The notes below the pieces were generated by a model, which was given only the letters and a program-made list of their open reading frames with translations, searched no databases and was not told where the DNA came from. Both the position numbers and the translations under genes were made by a program. A stretch of 64,000 bases of DNA, from the NCBI RefSeq assembly GCF_000383975.1, contig NZ_KB913017.1:1593105-1657104 (forward strand), given 5' to 3'. This stretch comes from Natronorubrum tibetense GA33 (GTDB taxonomy: Archaea; Halobacteriota; Halobacteria; Halobacteriales; Natrialbaceae). Numbering within the stretch: position 1 is the first letter of the stretch; every line of letters begins with the position of its first letter. Of the stretch, positions 9,077 through 17,110 are shown in pieces.

Positions 9077-9272
9077 TTGGCGGTCCGGATAGCACGGCGG
9101 TCCAGCTGCGGAGCGAACTCGGCTCGAGAAGAAGTTTCGGTCGTAGTGGATCGAGTCGGGCCGCTCGGACCGTAAACCGGGGCCGATCAGGCTGCAGTTC
9201 CCGACCGCTCGCTGGCCGATACCTTCCTCGAGTCCGGCTGGCGTCCGGAACGCGCGGTTCGATCGGTCGCGA

Positions 9273-10637
9273 TCAGGCGTCGGCTTTCGCGTCGGCGAGC
9301 GTCTCGTACATCTCCTCTGCCAGTTCGTTCGCGCGGTCGCTGTCGCGGGCTTCGGCGTAGATCCGGACGAGTGGTTCGGTGCCCGAGGGCCGTGCGAGCA
9401 CCCACGCGTCGCCGTGATCCAGTCGGTAGCCGTCACGCGTATTGAGTTCGGCGTCGGAGGCCTGGGCGTGGTTCGCCGCGGCGTCGATCATCGCGTCGCG
9501 CTCGGCCGTCGACTCGTACTCGATGTTGTAGCGGACGTTCGCGTAGTCGTCGTAGGGCGCGACGATTTCGCTGACGGGTCGCTCGGCGACGAGTTCGAGG
9601 AACCGGGCTGCGGTGAACGCACCGTCGCGCGAGAGCCGGAAGGCGGGGAAGAAGATCCCGCCGTTGCCCTCGCCCGCGATCGGGACACGATTGCCTTTCT
9701 CCTCGAGTTCCTCGATCCGCGTGATGATGTTGGTCGACCCGATGGGGGTGAGTTCGAGGTCGGCACCGACATCGTTGACGACGTCGACCAGTCGCTGGGA
9801 GACGTTGACGGCGGAGACGGTCGTCTCTCCGGCCTCGAGTTCGGCCGCCGCGAGCGCGGCGAGTGTGGCGTCGCCCGAAACGTACTCGCCGTTCTCGTCG
9901 AAGAAGATGGCGCGGTCGGCGTCGCCGTCGTGGGCGATGCCAACGTCGGCGTCGGTGGCTCGGACGAGTTGGCCGAGGTCCTCTAAGTTGTCGGGAACCG
10001 GTTCGGGGTCGCGGCCGGGGAAGTGGCCGTCCGGCTGACCGTTGACGGTGACGACGCGGCAGCCGAGTTCGCGGAAGAACTCGGGGCTCGTGAGGGTGCC
10101 GGAGCCGTGGCCGGGATCGAGCGCGACCGTCAACTCGGCGTCGGCGATGGTCTCCCGGTCGGAGGCCGCGAGCAGTTCGTCGACGTACTCTCGAGTGATC
10201 CCTTCGATCTCGCGAACGCGGCCGGTTTCGTCCCAGGGCGCGACGGTGGCCGACTCGGCGAGCAACACCTGTTCGATCTCCTCTAAGTCCGAGACGACGA
10301 GTTCGATCCCGTCGCGGCCGACGAGTTTGACGCCGTTGTACTGCGGCGGGTTGTGCGAGGCCGTGATCACGATGACGGGGACCCCCTCCCGTTCGGCGTA
10401 AAACTGTGCGCCCGGCGTCGGCAGAACCCCGAGTCGGTCGACGTCCGTTCCCGTGCTTGCGAGCCCGCTCGCGGCCGCGTCGGCCAACATGCGACCGGTG
10501 TAGCGCGTATCGCGCGCGATAGCAACCCGTTCGGCTCCCCAGGCCGTCCCCGCCGCTTTCGCGACGCGGAGGACGAACGCGGGCGTCAGCTCCTCGTTGG
10601 CGACGCCGCGTGTCCCGCTCGATCCGAATACTTGCAT
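9273..10637 (-). CDS. phosphohexomutase (phosphoglucosamine/phosphomannomutase family)
   Basis: 454 residues of the alpha-D-phosphohexomutase superfamily, which interconverts sugar 1- and 6-phosphates through a phosphoserine. The active-site serine is Ser94 in ITASHNPPQYNG, the magnesium loop is DGDADR, the sugar-binding loop includes GEGNGG and the phosphate loop is RPSGTEPLVRIY. Opening residues MQVFGSSGTRG are typical of archaeal GlmM-type enzymes, which feed UDP-GlcNAc and N-glycan synthesis. I rejected the longer frame to 11036 because it runs through the divergent gene and carries no conserved sequence. Substrate preference (glucosamine versus mannose or glucose) cannot be decided here. 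Confidence 0.93.
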   Translation of the reverse strand: MQVFGSSGTRGVANEELTPAFVLRVAKAAGTAWGAERVAIARDTRYTGRMLADAAASGLASTGTDVDRLGVLPTPGAQFYAEREGVPVIVITASHNPPQYNGVKLVGRDGIELVVSDLEEIEQVLLAESATVAPWDETGRVREIEGITREYVDELLAASDRETIADAELTVALDPGHGSGTLTSPEFFRELGCRVVTVNGQPDGHFPGRDPEPVPDNLEDLGQLVRATDADVGIAHDGDADRAIFFDENGEYVSGDATLAALAAAELEAGETTVSAVNVSQRLVDVVNDVGADLELTPIGSTNIITRIEELEEKGNRVPIAGEGNGGIFFPAFRLSRDGAFTAARFLELVAERPVSEIVAPYDDYANVRYNIEYESTAERDAMIDAAANHAQASDAELNTRDGYRLDHGDAWVLARPSGTEPLVRIYAEARDSDRANELAEEMYETLADAKADA

Positions 10638-10718
10638 GGGTCCTAGTCGGAGCGGACTCCCCAAAGGGATTCCGAAGCAGACAGAACGCTTTCGGCGCGC
10701 GCCCACGACTGTCCACCT

Positions 10719-11627
10719 ATGGATGCTATCGAGGAGAAACGTGTCTACGGCGACCGCGAGGGGGCGCTCGAGGTCTACGTGGCGAGTGCCATCGGCGTCG
10801 TGCGCGTCCGCGTCGCCGGCGACACCGTCGGCGAGTTCGGGCTCTGTGACCGTACTCCCGCTCGCGACATCGCCGCGACCGGCGAGACTGTTGCTATCGC
10901 GACCGACGAGGACGTACAGGTGCTCGGGCTCGAGCGCGGGGATCGGGAGGCGCGCGCAGCGGAAGCCGATGCGAACGAGTCCGACGAGACGTTCGTCGGT
11001 ACCGGGTTCGGTCCCGCCGTCGCCGTCGGTAGCCACGGCTCGGATCTGATTGCCGCCAGTCCCGACGGCGATATCGCTCGGCTACCGGCCAAAGCGGATA
11101 CCGATTCGGAAATCCGCGAGTGGGAGTCCCTCGAGCACAACGGCGTCGCGACGGTTCGCGCGATCGACGGGAACCTCGTCGGCACCGACAGCGGTATCTA
11201 CCGCGTCCACGAGGGCGAACTCGATCACGCCGGGCTCTCGGATGTTCGGGACGTCTCCGCGGCCGGCGTCCCGCTCGCCGCGACCGCCGACGGGCTCTAC
11301 AAGCTCGGGAACGGCTGGATGGAGGCGCTCGAGGGCACATTCGAGACCGTCGCGGCGGATCCGCGAACCGAGCCGGGTCGGCTCACGCGCGCTCACGCCG
11401 TTTCGGGAGACACCATCTACGCCTACGACGCCGACGCGGAGACCTGGACGGAGTACGACCGCTCTAGGAGATCGATCGTCGACATCGGCTACGGGGAGAC
11501 GGTCTACGCCGTCACGGAACGGGGTACGTTTCTCTCGGCGACGCCCGACGATAGTAGCGGCCCGTGGCGGTCACAGACGATCGGTGTCGGAGACGTGACG
11601 GGACTCGCCGTTCCCCGAGACGAGTAA
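10719..11627 (+). CDS. beta-propeller-like protein (HVO_0234-type)
   Basis: 302 residues built of repeated short beta-strand units, for example GTDSGIYRVHEGELDHAGL, ATADGLYKLGNGWMEALEG and GYGETVYAVTERGTFL, each with the G-x-Y/L pattern of propeller blades. About six blades can be counted. There is no signal peptide, so it is cytoplasmic. I recall a haloarchaeal family named HVO_0234 family beta-propeller protein that looks like this, but the assignment is from memory. It is divergent from the phosphohexomutase with only 81 bases between start codons, so the two promoters must overlap or abut. Function unknown. Confidence 0.75.
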   Translation: MDAIEEKRVYGDREGALEVYVASAIGVVRVRVAGDTVGEFGLCDRTPARDIAATGETVAIATDEDVQVLGLERGDREARAAEADANESDETFVGTGFGPAVAVGSHGSDLIAASPDGDIARLPAKADTDSEIREWESLEHNGVATVRAIDGNLVGTDSGIYRVHEGELDHAGLSDVRDVSAAGVPLAATADGLYKLGNGWMEALEGTFETVAADPRTEPGRLTRAHAVSGDTIYAYDADAETWTEYDRSRRSIVDIGYGETVYAVTERGTFLSATPDDSSGPWRSQTIGVGDVTGLAVPRDE

Positions 11628-11731
11628 CGACCCGGCGCTGGCTTCGGGATGGTCTCGATCCTGATTCTCGTACCCGACGAACGAATCGTCTGACGGAGAT
11701 TTAACTATCTCCGATACTTTCCTCCGGCAAC

Positions 11732-12265
11732 ATGAGTGGGATACCACGCCGTCGACTGCTGGCCGCGACCGGTGTCGGTCTCGCCGGCGCTATGGCCGGC
11801 TGCTCGAGCAGCACCGACGACGAGAATGGGGACGACAATACTGAAGACGAGGAAACGCCCGAGGAGGAAGAGACTGACAGCTCGACCGACTCCTCGGAGT
11901 CGGTTTCCGGGGCGATCATCGTCGACAACCTCTCGGATAGCGACCAGCAGATCGACCTGCTGGTCCAACTCGACGACGGAATCGCCGTCTGGGAGACCGA
12001 GACGATCGAGGCCGGTCGAACCGCCTCGATCGAACGCGACTGGGCGGCCGACGCCGGCCAATTCCGCGTCACGGCCCGACTCAACGAGGGCGAACCGGTG
12101 GACATCACGCCGTCGAACTGGAACGCCGCCGACTGCCTCAGCATCTTCGTCCGGATCACGGGCGACGACAGCATGACGTACTCGAGTAACGCCACCGATG
12201 GCAACTGTGGCGGGGCCGAGGACCGTGACGACGGCGGCGAAGATGGCGAGGACGTCGAAACGTAG
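11732..12265 (+). CDS. secreted Tat-type lipoprotein, unknown function
   Basis: 177 residues. The N-terminus GIPRRRLLAATGVGLAGAMAGCSSS shows a twin-arginine motif, a short hydrophobic core and a lipobox (AMAGC), with the lipidated Cys at about residue 24. A tail-like linker of about 35 Asp/Glu/Thr/Ser residues follows, then a compact beta-rich domain (about 60-150) beginning SGAIIVDNLSDSDQQIDLLVQL, which looks like an immunoglobulin-like fold. Cys residues late in the domain (ADCLSIF and GNCGG) could form a disulfide outside the cell. The C-terminus is again acidic. Many haloarchaeal surface lipoproteins have this design; ligand unknown. Confidence 0.82.
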   Translation: MSGIPRRRLLAATGVGLAGAMAGCSSSTDDENGDDNTEDEETPEEEETDSSTDSSESVSGAIIVDNLSDSDQQIDLLVQLDDGIAVWETETIEAGRTASIERDWAADAGQFRVTARLNEGEPVDITPSNWNAADCLSIFVRITGDDSMTYSSNATDGNCGGAEDRDDGGEDGEDVET

Positions 12266-12450
12266 CCGCTCGACCACCGTCCGTCAGGCGGTTCGATCGG
12301 ACTGATTGCACGCGCCAGTCCGTTCGGTCGACCGGACTCCGTCGCGATCGACTTCCCGCTTCCAGCCATCGACGACCTGTCGCGGTTTCGAACGCCGTCG
12401 ACGACGGCGAGAACGAAAACGGGTTTAGCCCCCGTCCTGTCCACTCGAGT

Positions 12451-13305
12451 ATGACTCAGATCGTCGGCGGCTCCGCATCACAGGTGCTCGCCGCTGCCCT
12501 CGCACGCGAACTCGAGGAACCGCTTGCTCCCGTCGAGTACGACCGCTTTCCGGACGGCGAACTGCTCGCCGCCGTCCCGGAGTTCGACGACGACCGCGCG
12601 ATCGTCGTCGCCTCGACCGTCTCGAGTGACGCCCACCTCGAACTGCTGCAACTGCAGGATGCCGTCCGCGAGGCCGGCGCCGAGGAGGTCGTCACCGTCC
12701 TGCCGTACATGGGCTACGGCCGGCAAGATGCGGCCTTCGAGGCTGGACACCCAATCTCCGCTCGGGCAGTCGCTCGCGCCGTCTCGACCGGCGCCGATCG
12801 CGTGCTCACGGTCAACCCGCATGAAAAAGCGGTCTGTGAGTTCTTCGAGCCCACGGCGACGTCGGTCGACGCGGCGGGCCAACTGGCCGATCCGCTGCCG
12901 GCGGACCTCGAGGACCCGGTCTTTCTCTCCCCCGACGCGGGCGCGATCGATCTCGCCGAGACGGTCCGCAACGCCTACGGCGACGGCGAGACGGACTACT
13001 TCGAGAAGACTCGCCACTCCGGAACGGAAGTCGAGATCACGCCCAGCGACGTCGACGTGGCCGGTCGCGACGTCGTCGTCACGGACGACATCATCGCGAC
13101 GGGATCGACCATGAGCGAGGCCGTCGGCGTCCTCCGGGACCGTGGCGTCGCCCGCGTGTTCGTCACCTGCGTCCACCCCCTGCTCGCGCGTAACGCGGTG
13201 ACGAAGCTCTCTCGAGCCGGTGTCGAGGCGATCTACGGCACCGATACGATCGAGCGCGGGGCGAGTGCAGTCTCGGTCGCGCCGGCGCTCGCGGCGGAGC
13301 TGTAA
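12451..13305 (+). CDS. prs: ribose-phosphate pyrophosphokinase
   Basis: Makes PRPP from ribose 5-phosphate and ATP, the shared precursor of histidine, purine, pyrimidine and NAD synthesis. 284 residues is the normal length of the archaeal (class III-like) enzyme, which lacks the bacterial allosteric extension. Visible motifs: YDRFPDGE near the N-terminus, YMGYGRQD, NPHEKAVCEFF, the flexible catalytic loop DYFEKTRHSGTEVEI and the PRPP loop VVVTDDIIATGSTMSEA. It is a single gene starting at ATG 12451. PRPP consumers in this window include hisG and upp. Confidence 0.96.
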   Translation: MTQIVGGSASQVLAAALARELEEPLAPVEYDRFPDGELLAAVPEFDDDRAIVVASTVSSDAHLELLQLQDAVREAGAEEVVTVLPYMGYGRQDAAFEAGHPISARAVARAVSTGADRVLTVNPHEKAVCEFFEPTATSVDAAGQLADPLPADLEDPVFLSPDAGAIDLAETVRNAYGDGETDYFEKTRHSGTEVEITPSDVDVAGRDVVVTDDIIATGSTMSEAVGVLRDRGVARVFVTCVHPLLARNAVTKLSRAGVEAIYGTDTIERGASAVSVAPALAAEL

Positions 13306-13413
13306 CAATTCGCGCTCGGCTCGGTCGTCGGTCACAAATCGATCCTTCGGCGGCTACCTGTTCGCATTGCTGAATAAGGGTTAACTCGCATCGTCGCACA
13401 CGTTCGCGTAGCG

Positions 13414-13617
13414 ATGGCTGGGGAAGACGACACCCAACGGGCGGCGGCGGTGTGCGATAACTGCGGAACTGCCCATGCGGTTCGTCTCGGACCCGACGGG
13501 GAGATTCGCCCCATCGGAACCGGACAGGGGTCCGGCTGTACGTGCGGGGACGGCACACTTCGCATCATGAGCGACGATACGGCCGTCCTGGAGGACGTAG
13601 AGATGGAAGAGTCGTAG
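13414..13617 (+). CDS. small CxxC zinc-ribbon protein
   Basis: 67 residues with CDNC at residues 14-17 and CTC near 42-44, a spacing that would form a single zinc ribbon with the loop GTAHAVRLGPDGEIRPIG between the two knuckles. The C-terminus is acidic (VLEDVEMEES). The ATG at 13414 is 30 bases downstream of an AT-rich TTAAC/AATAAGG block (13370-13386) that could be its promoter. Function unknown; haloarchaea encode many such microproteins. Confidence 0.75.
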   Translation: MAGEDDTQRAAAVCDNCGTAHAVRLGPDGEIRPIGTGQGSGCTCGDGTLRIMSDDTAVLEDVEMEES

Positions 13618-13802
13618 TCGGACGTGGAGACGGACGGACTGCAGTCGATGCGGTGTGCAGGGAGCCGACGCCGTCTCCTCACCTGCGACCCGTACTATAA
13701 CTGTTAAGTAGATACCATCCCGTGACTTAGCTAGTCGGAATTCGTACAGGTCGCGGGCAATCCACCCTCGACCGCGAGCCACCGAGTCACCACCCACCTC
13801 AG

Positions 13803-14342
13803 ATGCACGGAATCGTTCACAAGACGCTCAAGGAGTACGTCGTTGACCGAACCGACGAGAAGACCTGGGAAACGATCCTCGACCGCGCCGACCTCGAGCC
13901 GGCGCTATATCTCCCGGTCTCGACGTACGACGATCAGGAGATCGACGCCATCCTCTCGACGCTGTCGTCGATGGCGACCCAGAACAGACGCCAGATCGAA
14001 CGCGACTTCGGGCGGACGCTCGCGCCCGAACTCCTGTCGACGTTCAACGCTCACGTGCGCGACGAGGAACTGTTCGTCCTCCTCGAGCGCCTCGAGACGA
14101 TCGTCGGCGATGTCGACGCGGCGACCGACGACACCGCGCTCCCGTCGGTCTCGGGTACCCGCGACGGGGACGAAAGCGTGCGTGTAACGTATCGAACCCA
14201 TCGGGAGCCGGCCTACTGCGGGCTGGCTCACGGGATTCTCGAGGGGATCACCCGGGCTTTCGGTGCGGACGCCACCGTCACGGAACAGCGCTGTATCGAC
14301 GACGGCGAGGAGGCGTGCGTGTTTCTGGTAGAACGAGCGTAA
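13803..14342 (+). CDS. H-NOX/haem-NO-binding domain protein with V4R-like C-terminus
   Basis: 179 residues forming one whole H-NOX-type domain: MHGIVHKTLKEYV start, helical N-terminal half, then the propionate-contact motif in the form YRTHR (Tyr130, Thr132, Arg134; canonical YxSxR). Aligned by eye with soluble guanylate cyclase and Thermoanaerobacter H-NOX, the proximal haem ligand His falls on Leu94 (LLERLETIV against LHDHLATIY). The C-terminal segment AHGILEGITRAFGADATVTE followed by Cys164 and Cys172 looks like the V4R domain, the related fold that often binds metal through such cysteines. So haem binding is doubtful. No kinase or cyclase partner is adjacent; the nearest same-strand gene is the CxxC protein upstream. 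Confidence 0.85.
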   Translation: MHGIVHKTLKEYVVDRTDEKTWETILDRADLEPALYLPVSTYDDQEIDAILSTLSSMATQNRRQIERDFGRTLAPELLSTFNAHVRDEELFVLLERLETIVGDVDAATDDTALPSVSGTRDGDESVRVTYRTHREPAYCGLAHGILEGITRAFGADATVTEQRCIDDGEEACVFLVERA

Positions 14343-14382
14343 ACGGTTCTGCTGCCGATGACCGCCTCGACGGCGAGCGGTG

Positions 14383-16491
14383 TCACTGCCGCCGTCTGAG
14401 CATCCCGATCGTGACCACGAGAGCCAGCGTGGCGATCACGGCGACGCCGCTGAAGCCGGGGATCGAATCGACGGCCGAGACGGCCCTCGAGAGACCGCCG
14501 CCGACGGTGACCGTCGTCGACTGCTCGCCGGCCGTCACCTCGTAGCGTCCGTCGTCGTCGAAGGTCAACTCGACCGTCGTGGTCCCCGTCTCGCCGGGGG
14601 CGATTGCGACCGGATCGCCGGTTACGACCCCGTTTGCGCTCTGGAACGGCAGCGTCCCCGCGGCCGGACGGTCGCCGTCCGCGGTGACCGTTGCGGTCGC
14701 CGTCACCGTTTCACCGGGATCGACGCCGTCAGGGTCGACCCGCAGGTCGGTGACGGTCAGACTCGGACTCGAGCGAACGAACACCGTCAGCCGATCGTCG
14801 CCGACGCGGAGGTTGTAGAGCCCGGGTTCCGCTGGCTCCCACGAGAGACGCGTCGTCGCTCGCTCGCCGGGCTCGAGGTGACGCTGCTCGAGCGCGACGA
14901 TATCGCCGTTCACCTCGAGGGTCGCGTCGGCGGTGCCGACCCGGTCGTCGACGTTCGCCATCGCGACCGGGACGGTGACGGATTCGCCGGCCGGCACGGC
15001 CATCACGTCACCGCCGTCGATGCCGGCGTCACCGTTTCTACTACCGGCTTCGACACCGTCTATCTCGCTCGAGTCCCAGCGCTCCCAGGACTGGGCCGCG
15101 ACCTCGATCGGCTCCGAGCCGAGTCCGTACTCGACGATCGCCGCGGACTGGTCGAACGCGTCCCCGTGTTCCCAGCGGCTCCACATCTCGGGCGTCGCGT
15201 CGGTCTGCGTGTACCGCTCGGCGACGCTTCGGACCTCGCTCCCGCCGGCGTCCTCGAGCGCCGTCAGGAAGTCCGCCTCGCTCACCGCGCCGTTCTGGGC
15301 GTTCAACTGCCGGAAGACGTCCTCGAGCGTCCGGTCGCCGTCGGTCGCCAGTCGCAGCTGTCGATCGATCTCGCCGTAGACGAGCGGCCCCTTCACGTAG
15401 TCGGTATCGCGATCCGCCCAGGTCGAGGGGTTGTTGAGTGCGCCATCCGCGTACGGCGAGCGCTCACCCCGTTCCAGGTGGTTACCGAACTCGCCGAAGC
15501 TGATCGTCCCCGTCTCGTAGCCGAGCAAGGCGGGATAGTACTCCGCTTGCGCTTCGACGAGCCACCGTACGTCGGTCGTCGTCTCGCCGCTGGCGAACCC
15601 TTGGCGAACGTGGACGTACTCGTGAAGCCAGACGTTTGCCGCGGCCTCGAGTTCGGCGTCGGCGGCGACCCACGCGTCCGCGTCGCCGTACTGGACGCCC
15701 CGCGGTCCCCAGTCGACATCGGTCGGGACCGCGACGACGAACACCTCGTCGCTGCTTGAGCCGACGTCGAGTCGCTCGCTACCCGCTGCGATCGACTCGA
15801 GGATGTCGTCGGGCGTCTCCATCAGATCGGCCGCCTCGGGGACGACCAGCCTGATCGTCTCGCCGTCGACGGTTCGCTCGTACTCCTCGACCGGGCCGAA
15901 GAAGGCGATGTCGTCGCCGGCCGCGCCCTCGCCGTCGACGGTGACCGTCTCCTCGATACCCAGTGTGACGGATTGCGGTGTTCTGAGAGAGAGCCCGACC
16001 GATGGGACCTGAACGACGCCCCACTCGCCGGTGTCGACGAACGTGTACCCGTCTCGGTCCTCGTGGTCGTGGCGGACGTCACCCGTTCGGTCGCTCGGCA
16101 TCTCGTATCGGAGCGACGGCTCCGCGGTCGCCTCGTCCCAGCGGTACGTTCCGTCTCCGGTCTCCTCGAAGCCCTCGAGGGCCACGACGGCTGCGTCGTC
16201 GTGGAGATCGACCTCGAGTCCGCGCATCGGCTCCGGCGGCTCGAAAGTCGTCTCGACCTCGAACTCGCCCGGTCGATCCGGGAGGTGGCGCAGTTCGGTT
16301 CGCTGGTGGAGCACGTCGTCATCGTCGGCCATCGCGCTCGGCGACCCATCGCTCGCTGCGGTTGCAATCGCTGGCTCGGATGCTCCCGAGGTATCGGGCC
16401 CGGACGAGAATCCGCCCGCCCCGGCGATACCGGCCGGGAGGCTAGCGAGCAGGAGGAGCACGATGACACAGACGGCGAACCGAGATTTCAC
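14383..16491 (-). CDS. secreted PGF-CTERM zinc metallopeptidase-like surface protein
   Basis: 702 residues. A Sec signal peptide (FAVCVIVLLLLASLPAGIAG) is followed by a low-complexity region, an N-terminal beta domain, then a gluzincin-like core with LHEYVHVRQGF (HExxH) and a downstream helix rich in acidic residues (TDVRWLVEAQAEYYPALL) that could supply the third zinc ligand. Two or three Ig-like/CARDB-type beta domains follow (about 500-660). The C-terminus is PGFSGVAV, a hydrophobic helix and RRRQ, the PGF-CTERM signal processed by archaeosortase A to a lipid anchor. It begins with GTG (16489-16491) preceded by a GAGGGG ribosome site. Cell-surface protease with unknown substrate. Confidence 0.85.
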   Translation of the reverse strand: MKSRFAVCVIVLLLLASLPAGIAGAGGFSSGPDTSGASEPAIATAASDGSPSAMADDDDVLHQRTELRHLPDRPGEFEVETTFEPPEPMRGLEVDLHDDAAVVALEGFEETGDGTYRWDEATAEPSLRYEMPSDRTGDVRHDHEDRDGYTFVDTGEWGVVQVPSVGLSLRTPQSVTLGIEETVTVDGEGAAGDDIAFFGPVEEYERTVDGETIRLVVPEAADLMETPDDILESIAAGSERLDVGSSSDEVFVVAVPTDVDWGPRGVQYGDADAWVAADAELEAAANVWLHEYVHVRQGFASGETTTDVRWLVEAQAEYYPALLGYETGTISFGEFGNHLERGERSPYADGALNNPSTWADRDTDYVKGPLVYGEIDRQLRLATDGDRTLEDVFRQLNAQNGAVSEADFLTALEDAGGSEVRSVAERYTQTDATPEMWSRWEHGDAFDQSAAIVEYGLGSEPIEVAAQSWERWDSSEIDGVEAGSRNGDAGIDGGDVMAVPAGESVTVPVAMANVDDRVGTADATLEVNGDIVALEQRHLEPGERATTRLSWEPAEPGLYNLRVGDDRLTVFVRSSPSLTVTDLRVDPDGVDPGETVTATATVTADGDRPAAGTLPFQSANGVVTGDPVAIAPGETGTTTVELTFDDDGRYEVTAGEQSTTVTVGGGLSRAVSAVDSIPGFSGVAVIATLALVVTIGMLRRRQ

Positions 16492-16611
16492 TACCCCTCT
16501 CTGTCGAGTCTGCGATTAAGACTTTTGTGGCACGAATACTGTCGCTGTAGCGAGAATTACTGCAGAACGAGGACTCGAGGCGCATTCCTCGAATCGCTCA
16601 CTCGCTCTCAG

Positions 16612-17110
16612 TCCGACGCTTCGGCGGCCGCCAACGGTTCGGATCCCACCTTTTTCTCGTCGGGTTCGCTATCGCTCACCACTCTCTGTTCACGGGCGCG
16701 GAGTGCCCGTTCACATGGTCTGCGGGACCGAAGGTCCCGCTCGACTCCAAAAATCTGTCTGGCGAGAGCGAAGCTCTCGCTGACCATTGCCTCACTCCGT
16801 TCGGCAAGAGACCAAAAACGCCTCACTCCGTTCGGCGGTGCTAGTCCGACGCCTCAGCGGCCGCCAGCGGCTCGATCGCGATCTCGGCATCCACCTTTTT
16901 CTCGTCGGGTTCGCTATCGCTCACCACTCCTCGAAAAATCTGGTCCAAAAACGCCTCACTCCGTTCGGCGGTGCTAGTCCGACGCCTCAGCGGCCGCCAA
17001 CGGTTCGATCGCGATCTCGGCATCCACCTTTTTCTCGTCGGGTTCGCTATCGCTCACCACTCCTCGAAAAACCTGGACCAAAAACGCCTCACTCCGTTCG
17101 GCGGTGTTAG
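16612..17110 (-). repeat. tandem degenerate copies of the 3' end of ileS
   Basis: The last roughly 40 bases of ileS (coding EIAIEPLAAAEASD and stop) recur three times beyond its stop codon. The shared word TCCGACG occurs at 17111 (native), 16978, 16845 and 16612. The first two intervals are exactly 133 bases. The third is 233 bases because about 100 bases carrying three hairpins are inserted. Each unit consists of the tail copy plus a spacer of about 91-93 bases containing CTTTTTCTCGTCGGGTTCG and GCCTCACTCCGTTCGGCG. As 133 is not divisible by three the copies cannot extend the protein in one frame, and each ends in its own stop. Confidence 0.9.
16692..16780. repeat. cluster of three short perfect hairpins
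   Basis: Inverted repeats inside the last ileS-tail interval: ACGGGC/GCCCGT (16692-16697 with 16705-16710), GCGGGACC-GAA-GGTCCCGC (16722-16740) and GCGAGAGC-GAA-GCTCTCGC (16762-16780). The last two have eight-base perfect stems closed by a GAA triloop. Similar hairpins occur at 32566-32578 and 57523-57543. They may act as RNA structures or be selfish small repeats; no function is assigned. Confidence 0.75.

Noticed and set aside
10638-11036. N-terminal extension of the phosphohexomutase
   Set aside because: Conserved sequence starts at MQVFGSSGTRG (10637); the extension runs antisense to the neighbouring gene.
14383-15759. Long forward open frame opposite the metallopeptidase gene
   Set aside because: Mirror frame of a Sec/PGF-CTERM protein with clear motifs; no features of its own.
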